Shown here: piece after piece, positions 21,403 to 30,001 of the stretch
Layout: every line of letters begins with the position of its first letter
Position numbering within the stretch: the stretch's first letter is position 1
Origin: Pullilachnospira sp963929535
GTDB lineage: Bacteria > Bacillota > Clostridia > Lachnospirales > Lachnospiraceae
Direction of reading: 5' to 3'
Length of the DNA: 64,000 bases
Assembly (NCBI GenBank): GCA_963929535.1
Contig: CAWVIZ010000001.1
Span: 186,001-250,000, forward strand
Position numbers and translations under genes: made by a program
Notes under the pieces: generated by a model
What the model was told of the DNA's origin: nothing
Seen by the model: only the letters and a program-made list of their open reading frames with translations
The model's database searches: none

Positions 21403-22720
21403 ATAATTTCTTTCCAATTTTTTCAAAGTACGCCCGCACTTTCTGCTCATACCCATTTTCCGTAGGATAATAGAATCTTGTCCCTTCCAGTTCCTGCGGG
21501 AGATACTGCTGCTCCACGTAATGATTTGGATAATCGTGAGCATACAGATATCCCAGTCCATGTCCCAGCTTTGCAGCCCCTTTATAGTGAGCGTCCTGCA
21601 GATGAGGCGGTACCGTAGTCTTTTTCTGCCGCACAGATTCCATAGCCTGGTTCAGCGCCATATAGGAAGCATTGCTTTTGGGGGCGCAGGCCACATACGC
21701 CACCGCTTCTGCCAGAATAATCTGAGCTTCAGGCATTCCGATCCGTTCCACCGCCTGAGCCGCTGACGCCGCCACCACCAGCGCCTGAGGATCCGCCATC
21801 CCCACGTCTTCCGCCGCACAGATCATGATCCTGCGGGAAATAAAACGGATATCCTCCCCCGCATAAAGCATTTTAGCCAGATAATACAGCGCCGCGTCCG
21901 GATCCGATCCCCTCATGCTTTTGATAAAGGCGGAAATGGTATCGTAATGCTGATCCCCTGTCTTGTCATATCTCACCACCCGTTTCTGGATGCATTCCGA
22001 AGCCGTCTCCAGGTCAATGTGGATCTTTCCGTCGCTGCTCCTTTCCGTAGTCAGAACCCCCAGCTCCAGCGCATTCAGCGCTGCTCTGGCGTCCCCTCCG
22101 GAAATATCCGCCAGAAATTCCAGCGCGTCCTCCTCCAGGACCGCCTGATAGCTTCCCAGTCCCTTTTTTGTGTCAGTCACTGCCCGAAGCAGCAGTTTTT
22201 TAATGTCTTTCTTCTCCAGCGCCTTCAGTTCAAAAATAATGGACCGGGAAATCAATGCGCCATTTACCTCGAAATACGGATTCTCCGTAGTCGCTCCGAT
22301 CAGCACCAGCGTCCCGTCCTCCACAAAAGGAAGAAGATAATCCTGCTGCCCCTTATTAAACCGGTGGATCTCATCCACAAACAGAATCGTCCGTTTCCCA
22401 AACATCCCCAGCCGGTCCTTGGCCGCTTTCACCACATCCTCCATATCCTTCTTCCCGGCGGTGGTGGCATTCAGCTGGGTAAATTCCGCGCTGGTGGTAT
22501 TGGCGATCACCCGGGCCAGCGTGGTTTTGCCTGTCCCCGGCGGTCCGTAAAAGATCACCGACCCCAGCTTATCCGCCTTGATCGCCCGGTAAAGCAGCTT
22601 GTCCTTTCCTATAATATGTTCCTGTCCGACCACCTCATCCAGAGTGGCCGGCCTCATCCTGGAAGCCAGCGGAGATTCCTTCTCCAGCGCGGTTTCCTTC
22701 ATATAATCAAACAAATCCAT
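21401..22720 (-). CDS. rarA: Replication-associated recombination protein RarA
   Basis: An AAA+ ATPase of the RarA/MgsA/WRNIP1 family (439 aa) that acts at stalled replication forks as a homotetramer. Walker A FYGPPGTGKTTLA lies near residues 53-65, Walker B ILFVDEIHRFN near 113-123, and sensor 1 IGATTENPYFEVNGAL follows. The C-terminal tetramerisation part (YMALNQAMESVRQKK and HYKGAAKLGHG) is intact. GGGAGAA stands before the ATG. It is on the minus strand, 150 bp downstream of the deacetylase gene and possibly transcribed with it, because I see no clear terminator between them. Confidence 0.95.
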   Translation of the reverse strand: MDLFDYMKETALEKESPLASRMRPATLDEVVGQEHIIGKDKLLYRAIKADKLGSVIFYGPPGTGKTTLARVIANTTSAEFTQLNATTAGKKDMEDVVKAAKDRLGMFGKRTILFVDEIHRFNKGQQDYLLPFVEDGTLVLIGATTENPYFEVNGALISRSIIFELKALEKKDIKKLLLRAVTDTKKGLGSYQAVLEEDALEFLADISGGDARAALNALELGVLTTERSSDGKIHIDLETASECIQKRVVRYDKTGDQHYDTISAFIKSMRGSDPDAALYYLAKMLYAGEDIRFISRRIMICAAEDVGMADPQALVVAASAAQAVERIGMPEAQIILAEAVAYVACAPKSNASYMALNQAMESVRQKKTTVPPHLQDAHYKGAAKLGHGLGYLYAHDYPNHYVEQQYLPQELEGTRFYYPTENGYEQKVRAYFEKIGKKL

Positions 22721-22874
22721 GTTCTGTTCTCCCTGTTCCTATTCTGTATCAGGCGTTTATCTGTTCTCCCGAAAATCCGTGATGTTCTCTTCTTCCGGCC
22801 GTTCCGGAAGAAATCGGACATCCTGTTTTTTCCTTCCATAATTACTCCGGCTTCAGGGATTTCTCTTTCCCCTT

Positions 22875-23579
22875 TTAATCCAGCAGCAATTGATCCGCTG
22901 TGACAAAACGATACCCCTCCTCCTGCAGCCGGTCCACGATCGCCAGCGCCGCTTCCACCGAGGCCTCATAGCCGTCATGCATCAGGATGATATCTCCATC
23001 CTCCACATTTTCCAGAACATACCGTTCCACTGCCTGAGCGTCCTGCAGCTTCCAGTCCAGGGAATCCACAGTCCAGAAAACGGGAATCATTTCCACTCCC
23101 ACATCCAGAGTTTCATCCCACTCCCCGAAGGGCGGACGGATATACATGGGATATTCCCCGCAGGCTTCATAAATCCGGTTATTGGTGGTAAGGATTTCTT
23201 CTTTCGCCTCCTGGCGGCTCACTTTATTCAGCTGTACATGGTGATAAGAATGATTCCCCAGCAGGTGGCCATCCTCCTCCATCCGTTTTACAACGGCTTC
23301 CTTTCCTTCCATATTGATCCCCAGAAGAAAAAAGGTTGCCTGTACCTTTCTTTCCTTCAATCCGTCCAGAAGCGCTTCGGAATAGATACTGGGACCATCG
23401 TCAAAGGTAAGCGCCACCACGGGTTTTTCCTCTTTCACCTGTACTTTTGCCACAGCCGTATCCTCTGTCCGGGTATCCCTCCCGCGCCACGCCGCATCAG
23501 CTGCCAGCGCCGCAAGAAACATCCCGCAGACCGTCATGGAAATTTTCTCCCAGGTATTCCTTTTCTCCCTGCGTCCCAC
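22875..23579 (-). CDS. Polysaccharide deacetylase, membrane-anchored
   Basis: A NodB-homology carbohydrate esterase 4 (about 234 aa) that removes N-acetyl groups from a glycan such as peptidoglycan. Motifs in order: VALTFDDGPS (Asp-Asp pair), GNHSYHH (metal His), RPPFGEWD, VDSLDW and IILMHDGY. A single N-terminal membrane helix (MTVCGMFLAALAADAAW) places the enzyme outside. The GTG start at 23579 is chosen because GGAGCGGAGGG lies just before it; the frame stays open to an ATG at 23717, but that stretch lacks a ribosome site and overlaps a likely promoter (TATGATAGT). The exact start is uncertain. Confidence 0.88.
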   Translation of the reverse strand: MGRREKRNTWEKISMTVCGMFLAALAADAAWRGRDTRTEDTAVAKVQVKEEKPVVALTFDDGPSIYSEALLDGLKERKVQATFFLLGINMEGKEAVVKRMEEDGHLLGNHSYHHVQLNKVSRQEAKEEILTTNNRIYEACGEYPMYIRPPFGEWDETLDVGVEMIPVFWTVDSLDWKLQDAQAVERYVLENVEDGDIILMHDGYEASVEAALAIVDRLQEEGYRFVTADQLLLD

Positions 23580-23713
23580 TGCCCTCCGCTCCTTTCCTGC
23601 AAACCGCACATCCGTATGATAATAAAGGCCGGATACTTCCGCCTCCAAACAGTCCGGGGCTTTCATACTATCATATGGCCGTCCGGCAGAAGGAATTCCC
23701 GAAAAAGGATAAG

Positions 23714-23764
23714 ACAAGAAAGAAGGGCACTGTACTTCCGCTTTTCACAGCAGGTACAGTGCCC
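23714..23764 (-). terminator. Terminator of infC-rpmI-rplT
   Basis: Minus strand: GGGCACTGTAC ... GTACAGTGCCC followed by TTCTTTCTT. It lies 18 nt past the rplT stop. Confidence 0.8.
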
Positions 23765-23781
23765 CGAATATGTCAACTGAA

Positions 23782-24138
23782 TTATGCCAGTTTGGATTTT
23801 GCCAGCTCTGCCAGAGTCGCAAATCCTTCTGCATCGTTGATAGCCATGTCAGCCAGAACTTTTCTGTTCAGCTCCACGCCTGCCAGCTTCAGTCCGTACA
23901 TAAATTTGCTGTAGGACAGTCCGTTGATTCTGGCAGCAGCATTGATTCTCGCGATCCAAAGCTGTCTGAACTGACGTTTTTTCTGCTTTCTTCCGGCATA
24001 TGCGCTGGCCAGAGCACGCATTACAGACTGTTTTGCAATCCTGTACTGTTTGGATCTTGCTCCTCTGTAGCCCTTTGCCAGCTTCAGAACTCTATTGTGT
24101 TTTTTCTTTGCGTTTAATCCGCCTTTAATTCTTGCCAT
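23782..24138 (-). CDS. rplT: 50S ribosomal protein L20
   Basis: Complete 118-aa L20 with the basic N-terminal extension (MARIKGGLNAKKKHNRVLKL) and the globular RQLWIARINAAAR part. It binds 23S rRNA early in 50S assembly and, in Firmicutes, represses its own operon through the leader. It is the third gene of infC-rpmI-rplT, 34 bp after rpmI. Confidence 0.98.
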   Translation of the reverse strand: MARIKGGLNAKKKHNRVLKLAKGYRGARSKQYRIAKQSVMRALASAYAGRKQKKRQFRQLWIARINAAARINGLSYSKFMYGLKLAGVELNRKVLADMAINDAEGFATLAELAKSKLA

Positions 24139-24172
24139 GTCTTATTTTCCTCCTTCGACCGATACTCTCTTC

Positions 24173-24370
24173 TTATAAATACGGTAAGATCTTCTTCATG
24201 CTCTTAACATTGGTCTGATCCATGATAGCTGCTTTTCTCAGATTTCTCTTTCTCTTCTGGGATTTCTTTGTTAAGATATGGCGTTTGTAAGCTTTATTTC
24301 TCACCAGTTTTCCAGTTCCTGTTTTTTTGAAGCGCTTTGCTGCCGCTCTGCTAGTTTTAATCTTAGGCAT
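24173..24370 (-). CDS. rpmI: 50S ribosomal protein L35
   Basis: Complete 65-aa L35, very basic, with the family signature MPKIKTSRAAAKRFKKTGTG at the start and HILTKKSQKRKRNLR in the middle. It is the middle gene of the infC operon, 36 bp after infC, with AAGGAGGAATAG before the ATG. Confidence 0.98.
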   Translation of the reverse strand: MPKIKTSRAAAKRFKKTGTGKLVRNKAYKRHILTKKSQKRKRNLRKAAIMDQTNVKSMKKILPYL

Positions 24371-24406
24371 GTCTATTCCTCCTTAAACAAACTTCTAATT
24401 TATTTT

Positions 24407-24913
24407 TTAACGTTTTTCAGTTAAAAACATGGTCATGCTTCTGCCTTCCACTTTGGGCGCCTTCTCGATCACCGCAATATCCGCCAGTTCCTTGGCGAAA
24501 TCCTCCAGAATATACTTGCTGCTGTTCATATGCGCCATCTCTCTTCCCCGGAAACGCAGGGTAACCTTCACTCTGTTTCCCTTGGAAATGAACTTTCTGG
24601 CAGATCCGATCTTGGTGTTCAGGTCGTTGGTGTCAATGTTGGGTGACAGCCGGACTTCCTTCACCTCAATGATCTTCTGTTTTTTCTTGGCTTCCTTTTC
24701 TTTTCTGGCCAGCTCATATTTGTATTTTCCATAATCAATGATCTTACAAACCGGCGGCTTTGCTGTCGGGGCGATCTTCACCAGATCCAGCCCGGCATCC
24801 TGGGCATGCCTGTACGCGTCCCTGGCGGACATGATTCCCAACTGTTCCCCATTCTGACCGATCAGACGAACCTCCCTGTCTCTGATCTGCTCATTAATCA
24901 TTAAATCGCTAAT
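24407..24913 (-). CDS. infC: Translation initiation factor IF-3 with AUU start
   Basis: IF-3 prevents premature joining of 50S subunits and checks start-codon pairing. The N-terminal domain (INEQIRDREVRLIG), the lysine-rich linker and the C-terminal domain (IDTNDLNTKIGSARKFISKG) are complete; length is 168 aa. The start is set at the ATT at 24911-24913: GGAGGTG lies 7 nt before this ATT but 19 nt before the next ATG (24901), which has no site of its own. A non-AUG AUU start is the known hallmark of infC and allows IF-3 to repress its own translation. It heads the infC-rpmI-rplT operon. Confidence 0.95.
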   Translation of the reverse strand: MSDLMINEQIRDREVRLIGQNGEQLGIMSARDAYRHAQDAGLDLVKIAPTAKPPVCKIIDYGKYKYELARKEKEAKKKQKIIEVKEVRLSPNIDTNDLNTKIGSARKFISKGNRVKVTLRFRGREMAHMNSSKYILEDFAKELADIAVIEKAPKVEGRSMTMFLTEKR

Positions 24914-25128
24914 TGTTGTACACCTCCATCATTACAAAATACCTTCCTGGGACATAGCGATCCAAAACTTCCTGAAAAGTCCCGACCGCTGGCAGGCGGC
25001 TGAACACACAGGTGCTCCTCCCATCTGCACCGCCAATAGATAGTGGAACTTCCTTCCCCTATCCGATCGGTACGATACTGCGGGCAGTTCACGGCAAAGC
25101 CGTTGGCTGTCCGTTGCCCGGCAAATGA

Positions 25129-25180
25129 TGCCGCGTGCCGGCGGCACACGTTTGGCACCAACCGCAGCAAAGCGAATGCC
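25129..25180 (-). repeat. R51 repeat, single copy in the infC leader
   Basis: On the minus strand TTCGCTTTGCTGCGG followed by AAACGTGTGCCGCCGGCAC aligns base by base with the 51-bp unit of the 53098-53337 array. It lies between the leader terminator and infC. Confidence 0.75.
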
Positions 25181-25221
25181 CGCTCATACAGGCATAACGG
25201 CAGCCTGCCGGGTGTATCGCG

Positions 25222-25250
25222 CAAAAAAAGTGGATAGACAGACTATCCAC
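25222..25250 (-). terminator. Leader terminator of the infC operon
   Basis: Minus strand: GTGGATAG-TCTGT-CTATCCAC followed by seven T residues, about 310 nt upstream of infC. Its 5' arm can also pair with an upstream copy of the 3' arm (see the leader entry), as expected of an attenuator. Confidence 0.85.
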
Positions 25251-25388
25251 ATAATATCACCGTAATCACATTAAATAAAATATGATACCATATTAACCAT
25301 TAGTCACTTTCATGTGCTAAGGTGAGAGTGGATACTCTTCTTTCTTTTCCCGCTGTATCTCTTGCTTACAGCCGTCTCTTTTTCATAC
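25222..25388 (-). promoter_or_regulatory. Candidate L20-type attenuator leader of infC-rpmI-rplT
   Basis: The leader holds AGAGTATCCAC (25328-25338 on the map, read on the minus strand), which can pair with GTGGATAGTCT, the 5' arm of the terminator, over 10 of 11 positions. This gives mutually exclusive antiterminator and terminator structures. Firmicutes are known to control this operon by an L20-binding leader that promotes termination; that this leader belongs to the same class is inferred from position and architecture. Confidence 0.6.
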
Positions 25389-25394
25389 CTCTAT

Positions 25395-25423
25395 AAGCTA
25401 CCACAACCCCTTCCGGCTGTCAA
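25395..25423 (-). promoter_or_regulatory. Promoter of infC-rpmI-rplT
   Basis: Minus strand: TTGACA (25418-25423), 17-nt spacer, TAGCTT (25395-25400), with an overlapping TTATAG. The -10 is weak but the -35 is perfect and the place fits. Confidence 0.6.
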
Positions 25424-25485
25424 GCGTTTTTTTCAAAATCTTGTCTTCCGAAACATTACGTTTTCTTTAATATTCCGGTATCGGC

Positions 25486-25514
25486 TTGTCACACCTTTTC
25501 ATTTTGACTATAAT
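25486..25514 (+). promoter_or_regulatory. Promoter of the twin lipoprotein genes
   Basis: TTGTCA (25486-25491), 17-nt spacer, TATAAT (25509-25514), 33 nt before the start codon at 25548. Confidence 0.8.
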
Positions 25515-25547
25515 AAAGATATCATTTTACTGAGGGAGGAACACCAT

Positions 25548-26204
25548 ATGAGGAAGAAAGGAAAACTTTTCACTGTTATTTTTACGTTTCTTTTTCTCCT
25601 GCTGTCTGCTGCAGGCTGCGGAAAGGAATTTGACGCCAGCGGATACCTGAAAGCGGTCCTGGACAACTCTTATAAGCACGATCCCACCGCTTTTCTGGAC
25701 CAGAAGATCGGAAGCGAGGAAGAAGCGGAACAGCTTTTTCAGGAAGGGATCGATGCCAATATCGCGGCTCTGACAGAATCCGCTTCGGTTTCCCAGGAGC
25801 AGGAACAGAATTTCCGGGCTATTTTTGAACAGATTTATGCCCAAGCGGATTACACCGTGGGCGAAGCCCAAAAACAGGAGGATGATTCTTATGTGGTAAC
25901 GGTCACCTACCGGCCCATGACGCTTTTTGCCGATACCCAGCCCCAGCTGGAGGAACAGACGGAGCAGCTGACAAACTCCTATATGGAGCAGATTGCGGCA
26001 GGAGGAGAAGCTCCTGATGAGGAAACACTGACAGGAGAGATCATGGAACTCTATATGGGAATTCTCCAGGATGCTGCCGGCAGCGTAAACTATGGAGAGG
26101 AAACCTCCTGCCAGGTGCGTATCCAGCTGGATGATAATGTCTACATCCCAAACACTGATGATCTTATGACTCTGGAGAACGGCATCCTGGGTGTGGGCGC
26201 CTGA
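25548..26204 (+). CDS. Lipoprotein of unknown function, paralogue 1
   Basis: A 218-aa predicted lipoprotein: a signal peptide rich in Phe and Leu ends in SAAGC, then the mature part begins KEFDASGYLKAVLDNSYK. The whole mature domain is helical, with a YTVGEAQKQEDDSYVVTVTYRPM strand region. The start at 25548 follows GGGAGGA at a good distance and a promoter lies directly upstream. It shares the N-terminal FDASGY..AYLD / FDASGYLKAVLD motif and overall layout with the next gene, so the pair arose by tandem duplication. I recognise this as a domain common in Lachnospiraceae lipoproteins but know no function. Confidence 0.87.
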   Translation: MRKKGKLFTVIFTFLFLLLSAAGCGKEFDASGYLKAVLDNSYKHDPTAFLDQKIGSEEEAEQLFQEGIDANIAALTESASVSQEQEQNFRAIFEQIYAQADYTVGEAQKQEDDSYVVTVTYRPMTLFADTQPQLEEQTEQLTNSYMEQIAAGGEAPDEETLTGEIMELYMGILQDAAGSVNYGEETSCQVRIQLDDNVYIPNTDDLMTLENGILGVGA

Positions 26205-26268
26205 CAGATCACCCGCTTCCTTCCCGGGAGTGTGACAGTTCTTCAAATATGACAGAGGAGATGTTATT

Positions 26269-27402
26269 ATGAAATTCAAACCAATCACTGCCCTTTTCAC
26301 TGCCGGAGTTCTGGCTCTTACCATAACCGGCTGCAGCAGGGAAGAAGACTTCGATGCTTCCGGCTATACCGCAGCCTATCTGGACGGAGTTCTGAAAGGC
26401 GACTCTTCCGCCTACCAGACGCTTGCCGGCGAAAAGGCGGAAGACCTGGAAGCGCTCCACAGTCAGTATCTGGCCTCACAGACAGAAAGGATCCTGGGAA
26501 ATACCGATAACGCCCCGGGCGGTCAGCAGATTTCTCCAGGTCTGCAGCAGGATTTCAACACACTATGGGAGGATGTTTTTCAGAAGACCAGCTACAGCGC
26601 CTCTTCCGCCAGCAGGAATGAGGAAGATTCCTATCAGATAACGCTGGATATCCGGCAGCTGAAGCTCTATGAAAAGGCTCAGGAGCTTCTCCCGGCCAAA
26701 ATGGAAGAATACTCTCAGCAGCTCTCTGAAAATACGGAGGATTCCTGGGAGCTGTACGCTTCCACTATTCTGGAGACTTACCAGGAAGCCCTTGAGAGCG
26801 CCGCCTACGGTGAGGACGAAACCGCTCAGATTACCTTATCCCGGACAGATTCGGACACATGGACGGTAAGTTCCCAGGATGTGGATTCCCTGATCCAGAA
26901 GCTTCTGGATGTCTCTGTTCTGGAGGACAGCGCCGCCGACACAGCCCAGTCACTCCAGACAGAAGCCACGCCGGATACAGCCGATCCGGAGGAAATCGCC
27001 AGTGCGGATACAGCCCAGGTGGGTCAAACGGTTTCCCTGTCCAGGGAAGGCACAGCCATGGCCGATTTTTCCATTGACCGGGTTGAAGTTACCGATGAAC
27101 GCAGTGAATATGACATGTCCAATCCGGAAAAAGTGGTGGTCATCACCTACACATACACCAACACCGGATCGTCAGATCCTCTGCTGCTGGATGAGATGAG
27201 CTTTACGGTAATGGAAGGAGACAGCGCCTGCTCTCCCTATTATCTGACTACTATTCCTTCTCCCACCATCGCCGAGCAGGGAGGAGCTCCTGTTACGGCA
27301 GCTATGGCCTACGGGGTAAGCCAGGACTGCGACAGTGTCACCATCTATGTGGACAGTCCGCAGCTCGATACACCGCTAACAGTAACAGCAGCACTGTCTT
27401 AA
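26269..27402 (+). CDS. Lipoprotein, paralogue 2, with C-terminal DUF4352/DUF5067-like domain
   Basis: A 377-aa lipoprotein (lipobox TITGC). Residues about 25-225 repeat the domain of the preceding gene (EEDFDASGYTAAYLDGVLKG). A Thr/Ala/Asp-rich linker (about 225-250) leads to an immunoglobulin-like domain: VGQTVSLSREGTAMADFSID, then VVVITYTYTNTGSSDPLL and a terminal TIYVDSP strand. This resembles the DUF4352/DUF5067 telobox-like beta-sandwich found in Gram-positive surface lipoproteins. It is 64 bp after paralogue 1 and shares its promoter. An exported, membrane-tethered product is predicted; ligand unknown. Confidence 0.87.
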   Translation: MKFKPITALFTAGVLALTITGCSREEDFDASGYTAAYLDGVLKGDSSAYQTLAGEKAEDLEALHSQYLASQTERILGNTDNAPGGQQISPGLQQDFNTLWEDVFQKTSYSASSASRNEEDSYQITLDIRQLKLYEKAQELLPAKMEEYSQQLSENTEDSWELYASTILETYQEALESAAYGEDETAQITLSRTDSDTWTVSSQDVDSLIQKLLDVSVLEDSAADTAQSLQTEATPDTADPEEIASADTAQVGQTVSLSREGTAMADFSIDRVEVTDERSEYDMSNPEKVVVITYTYTNTGSSDPLLLDEMSFTVMEGDSACSPYYLTTIPSPTIAEQGGAPVTAAMAYGVSQDCDSVTIYVDSPQLDTPLTVTAALS

Positions 27403-27410
27403 ACCATATG

Positions 27411-27464
27411 AGCAGAAAAAGATCCGGGAGAACAGAACATCTCCCGGACCTTTTTCTGCTTTTT
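27411..27464. terminator. Bidirectional terminator between lipoprotein 2 and DUF1540
   Basis: AGCAGAAAAAG-x-TCCGGGAGA ... TCTCCCGGA-x-CTTTTTCTGCT, with T tracts on both strands. It serves the convergent lipoprotein and DUF1540 genes. Confidence 0.88.
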
Positions 27465-27489
27465 ATCCGTTCTTTTCCTGGGACCTGTT

Positions 27490-27807
27490 TCAGGCTCCGC
27501 ACTGGAAAGTGCCGCAGCAGGTTTCCTCGCACTGACAGGCATTGCTTCCGGTAATATTGATGGAACCTGCCTCGCATTTCTGGTTCTTATTGAAAGAACA
27601 CTCACAGGCTTTGCAGCCCACCTGTACATTGTCCTTTCCGTATCCGGATTCCATGGCGTTGGTGGTTCCGGTCCGCTCCTGAAAGCTGGCGCAGCAGGTC
27701 TGGTCCATCGTTCTGGCATTCTCCCCGCCTACCTGGATCCCGTCTCTGGAACAGAGCTGTTCCTTGTTGTACACGCATTTTGTAGCTGAGCATCGTAATG
27801 CTGGCAT
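27490..27807 (-). CDS. DUF1540 protein, two cysteine-rich modules
   Basis: A 105-aa protein made of two DUF1540 units. Each unit has cysteines in the pattern C-x4-C-x6-C...C-C: first MPALRCSATKCVYNKEQLC with TCCASF, second CKACECSFNKNQKC with CQCEETCCGTF. The spacing suggests metal binding or several disulfides; the family is widespread in clostridia and some members are spore-associated, but I can not assign a role. AGGAGGT precedes the ATG. Single gene, ending at the bidirectional hairpin. About 240 bp of gene-free sequence separates it from thrS. Confidence 0.9.
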   Translation of the reverse strand: MPALRCSATKCVYNKEQLCSRDGIQVGGENARTMDQTCCASFQERTGTTNAMESGYGKDNVQVGCKACECSFNKNQKCEAGSINITGSNACQCEETCCGTFQCGA

Positions 27808-28045
27808 CGCACATACCTCCTTTTTTCATCCCGTACAGCCGGAGGCGTTCCCGTACAAACCGGCCCGGCAGGCTGCAAAAAACCTCCTGCAGCCTCCCCG
27901 CCTTGTTGACGCTGCCTGCGCTTCCAGCTGTTTTCCCGGTACTCCGATAGTATGTCCCCGATGCCGCCGGACTATTCATTTTTTATGTTTTCTCGTTGCC
28001 AAAGCTTGGCCTTCCGCTGTCCTGCGGGCGCTTTTTTTTCCGCCC

Positions 28046-30001
28046 TTACTGCTCTGCCTGTATTTTACGGATTTCTTTTGTGCGGATTTCTCTGGAAATC
28101 TCCTCAATAAAGGTATCCAGGGATTTCTGGCCCTCGTCGCCCATATAGCGGCTTCTTACAGATACCACGTTTTCCTCTTCCTCTTTTGCTCCCACGATCA
28201 GCATATAAGGAACCCGGTGAAGCCTGGACTCCCGAATCTTATATCCGATTTTTTCAGAACGGTTGTCCACACTGGAGCGGATTCCGTTCTTCTTCAGTGC
28301 AGCGTTCACCTTCTCTGCGTAATCCGCGAATTTCTCAGAGATGGGCAGTACGCGAACCTGTTCCGGACACAGCCAGGTGGGGAACATACCCGCATATTTT
28401 TCGATCAGCCATGCCAGTGTTCTCTCATAGCAGCCGATGGAAGTTCTGTGAATGATATAGGGACGTTTCTTGTCTCCGTTCTCATCAATATAGTACATAT
28501 CAAACTGCTCAGCCAGAAGGGCATCCCACTGAATAGTGATCATGGTATCCTCTTTGCCGTACACGTTTTTCGCGTTGATATCCACCTTGGGACCGTAGAA
28601 CGCGGCTTCTCCCACGTCCTCCACAAAGGGAATCTCCAGCTCCGTCAGCACCTGGCGGATATGGCCTTCCGTCTCCTCCCATACCTGGGGCTCGCCGATG
28701 TATTTTTCCGTATCTGCCGGATCCCATTTGGAAAGATGGTAGGTCACATCCTCCTGCAGTCCCAGGGTTTCCAGACAGTGCTTTGCCAGAGCCAGACAGT
28801 TTTTGAACTCCTGTACCATCTGATCCGGACGCACGATCAGATGGCCCTCTGAAATGGTAAACTGGCGGACCCGGGTAAGTCCGTGCATCTCCCCGGAATC
28901 CTCGTTCCGAAACAGCGTGGATGTCTCACTGTAGCGCAGAGGCAGCTCTCTGTAGCTGTGCTGTCCCGCTTTGTACACATAATACTGGAAAGGACAGGTC
29001 ATGGGACGCAGGGCAAAAACCTCCTTGTCCTTCTCCTCATCTCCCAGCACAAACATGCCATCCTTATAGTGATCCCAATGACCGGAAATCTTGTACAGAT
29101 CACTTTTGGCCATCAGCGGCGTCTTGGTGCGGATGTAACCCCACTCGTTGTCCTCCAGATCCTCGATCCAGCGCTGCAGCTCCTTGATCACAATCACTCC
29201 CTTGGGCATCAGAAGCGGCAGGCCCTGTCCGATCACATCCACTGTGGTGAACAGCTCCATCTCCCGGCCCAGTTTGTTGTGATCCCTCTTCTTAGCATCC
29301 TCCATCTGCTCCAGATAAGCGTTCAGCTCATCCTTTTTGGCAAATGCGGTTCCATAGATCCGGGACAGCATCTTATTCTTTTCATTTCCTCTCCAGTAAG
29401 CTCCTGAAGAGGAGGTCAGCTTAAATGCCTTGATGCCCTTGGTGCTCATCAGATGCGGTCCGGCACACAGATCCACAAAATCTCCCTGGCTGTAGAAAGA
29501 AATCTCCGCGTCCTCCGGCAGATCCCGGATCAGCTCCACCTTGTAAGGCTCGCCTTTTTCTTCCATGAATCGAATGGCTTCTTCCCGGGGCAGAGTAAAG
29601 CGCTCCAGCTTGGCGCCCTTTTTGATGATTTTCTTCATCTCTTTTTCCAGCGCGTCCAGATCTTCTCTGGTAAAGGATTCATGCTCAAAATCGTAATAAA
29701 ATCCCGTATCGATGGAGGGACCGATGGCCAGCTTGGCCTCCGGGAACAGATTCTTTACCGCCTCCGCCAATACATGGGAAGTGGTATGGCGCAGCGCCGC
29801 CAGTCCTTCCTTGTCGTTGGCTGTGAGAATATTCAACTGGCAGTCTTTATCCAGAACCGTCCGCAGATCCACCGTTTCTCCGTCCACCTGAGCCGCCGTG
29901 GCCGCCCGGGCCAGACCCTCGCTGATATCCAGAGCCACCTCATAGGCAGATCTGGGGCTGTCATATTCTTTTACTGAACCGTCCTTTAATGTAATGATCA
30001 T
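28046..30001 (-). CDS. thrS: Threonyl-tRNA synthetase
   Basis: A class II aminoacyl-tRNA synthetase (651 aa) that charges tRNA-Thr. The N-terminal TGS domain (MIITLKDGSVKEYDSPRSAY), the editing domain with the metal motif HTTSHVLAEA, the catalytic core (RYSETSTLFRNEDSGEMHGLTRVR, ending in the class II motif GCYERTLAWLIE) and the anticodon-binding domain (VRVLPISEKF onwards) are in order. Its ATG overlaps the stop of the small membrane gene (ATGA), so translation is probably coupled. The T-box upstream with an ACC specifier fits the threonine function. Confidence 0.98.
   Translation of the reverse strand: MIITLKDGSVKEYDSPRSAYEVALDISEGLARAATAAQVDGETVDLRTVLDKDCQLNILTANDKEGLAALRHTTSHVLAEAVKNLFPEAKLAIGPSIDTGFYYDFEHESFTREDLDALEKEMKKIIKKGAKLERFTLPREEAIRFMEEKGEPYKVELIRDLPEDAEISFYSQGDFVDLCAGPHLMSTKGIKAFKLTSSSGAYWRGNEKNKMLSRIYGTAFAKKDELNAYLEQMEDAKKRDHNKLGREMELFTTVDVIGQGLPLLMPKGVIVIKELQRWIEDLEDNEWGYIRTKTPLMAKSDLYKISGHWDHYKDGMFVLGDEEKDKEVFALRPMTCPFQYYVYKAGQHSYRELPLRYSETSTLFRNEDSGEMHGLTRVRQFTISEGHLIVRPDQMVQEFKNCLALAKHCLETLGLQEDVTYHLSKWDPADTEKYIGEPQVWEETEGHIRQVLTELEIPFVEDVGEAAFYGPKVDINAKNVYGKEDTMITIQWDALLAEQFDMYYIDENGDKKRPYIIHRTSIGCYERTLAWLIEKYAGMFPTWLCPEQVRVLPISEKFADYAEKVNAALKKNGIRSSVDNRSEKIGYKIRESRLHRVPYMLIVGAKEEEENVVSVRSRYMGDEGQKSLDTFIEEISREIRTKEIRKIQAEQ

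Noticed and set aside
24901..24903. ATG at 24901 as the infC start
   Set aside because: It is 19 nt from the ribosome site, while ATT at 24913 is 7 nt away and AUU is the known infC start.
28000..28040. Possible terminator of thrS (GC-rich stretch before eight T)
   Set aside because: The T run is on the wrong strand for thrS and the stem next to it is too short to call.
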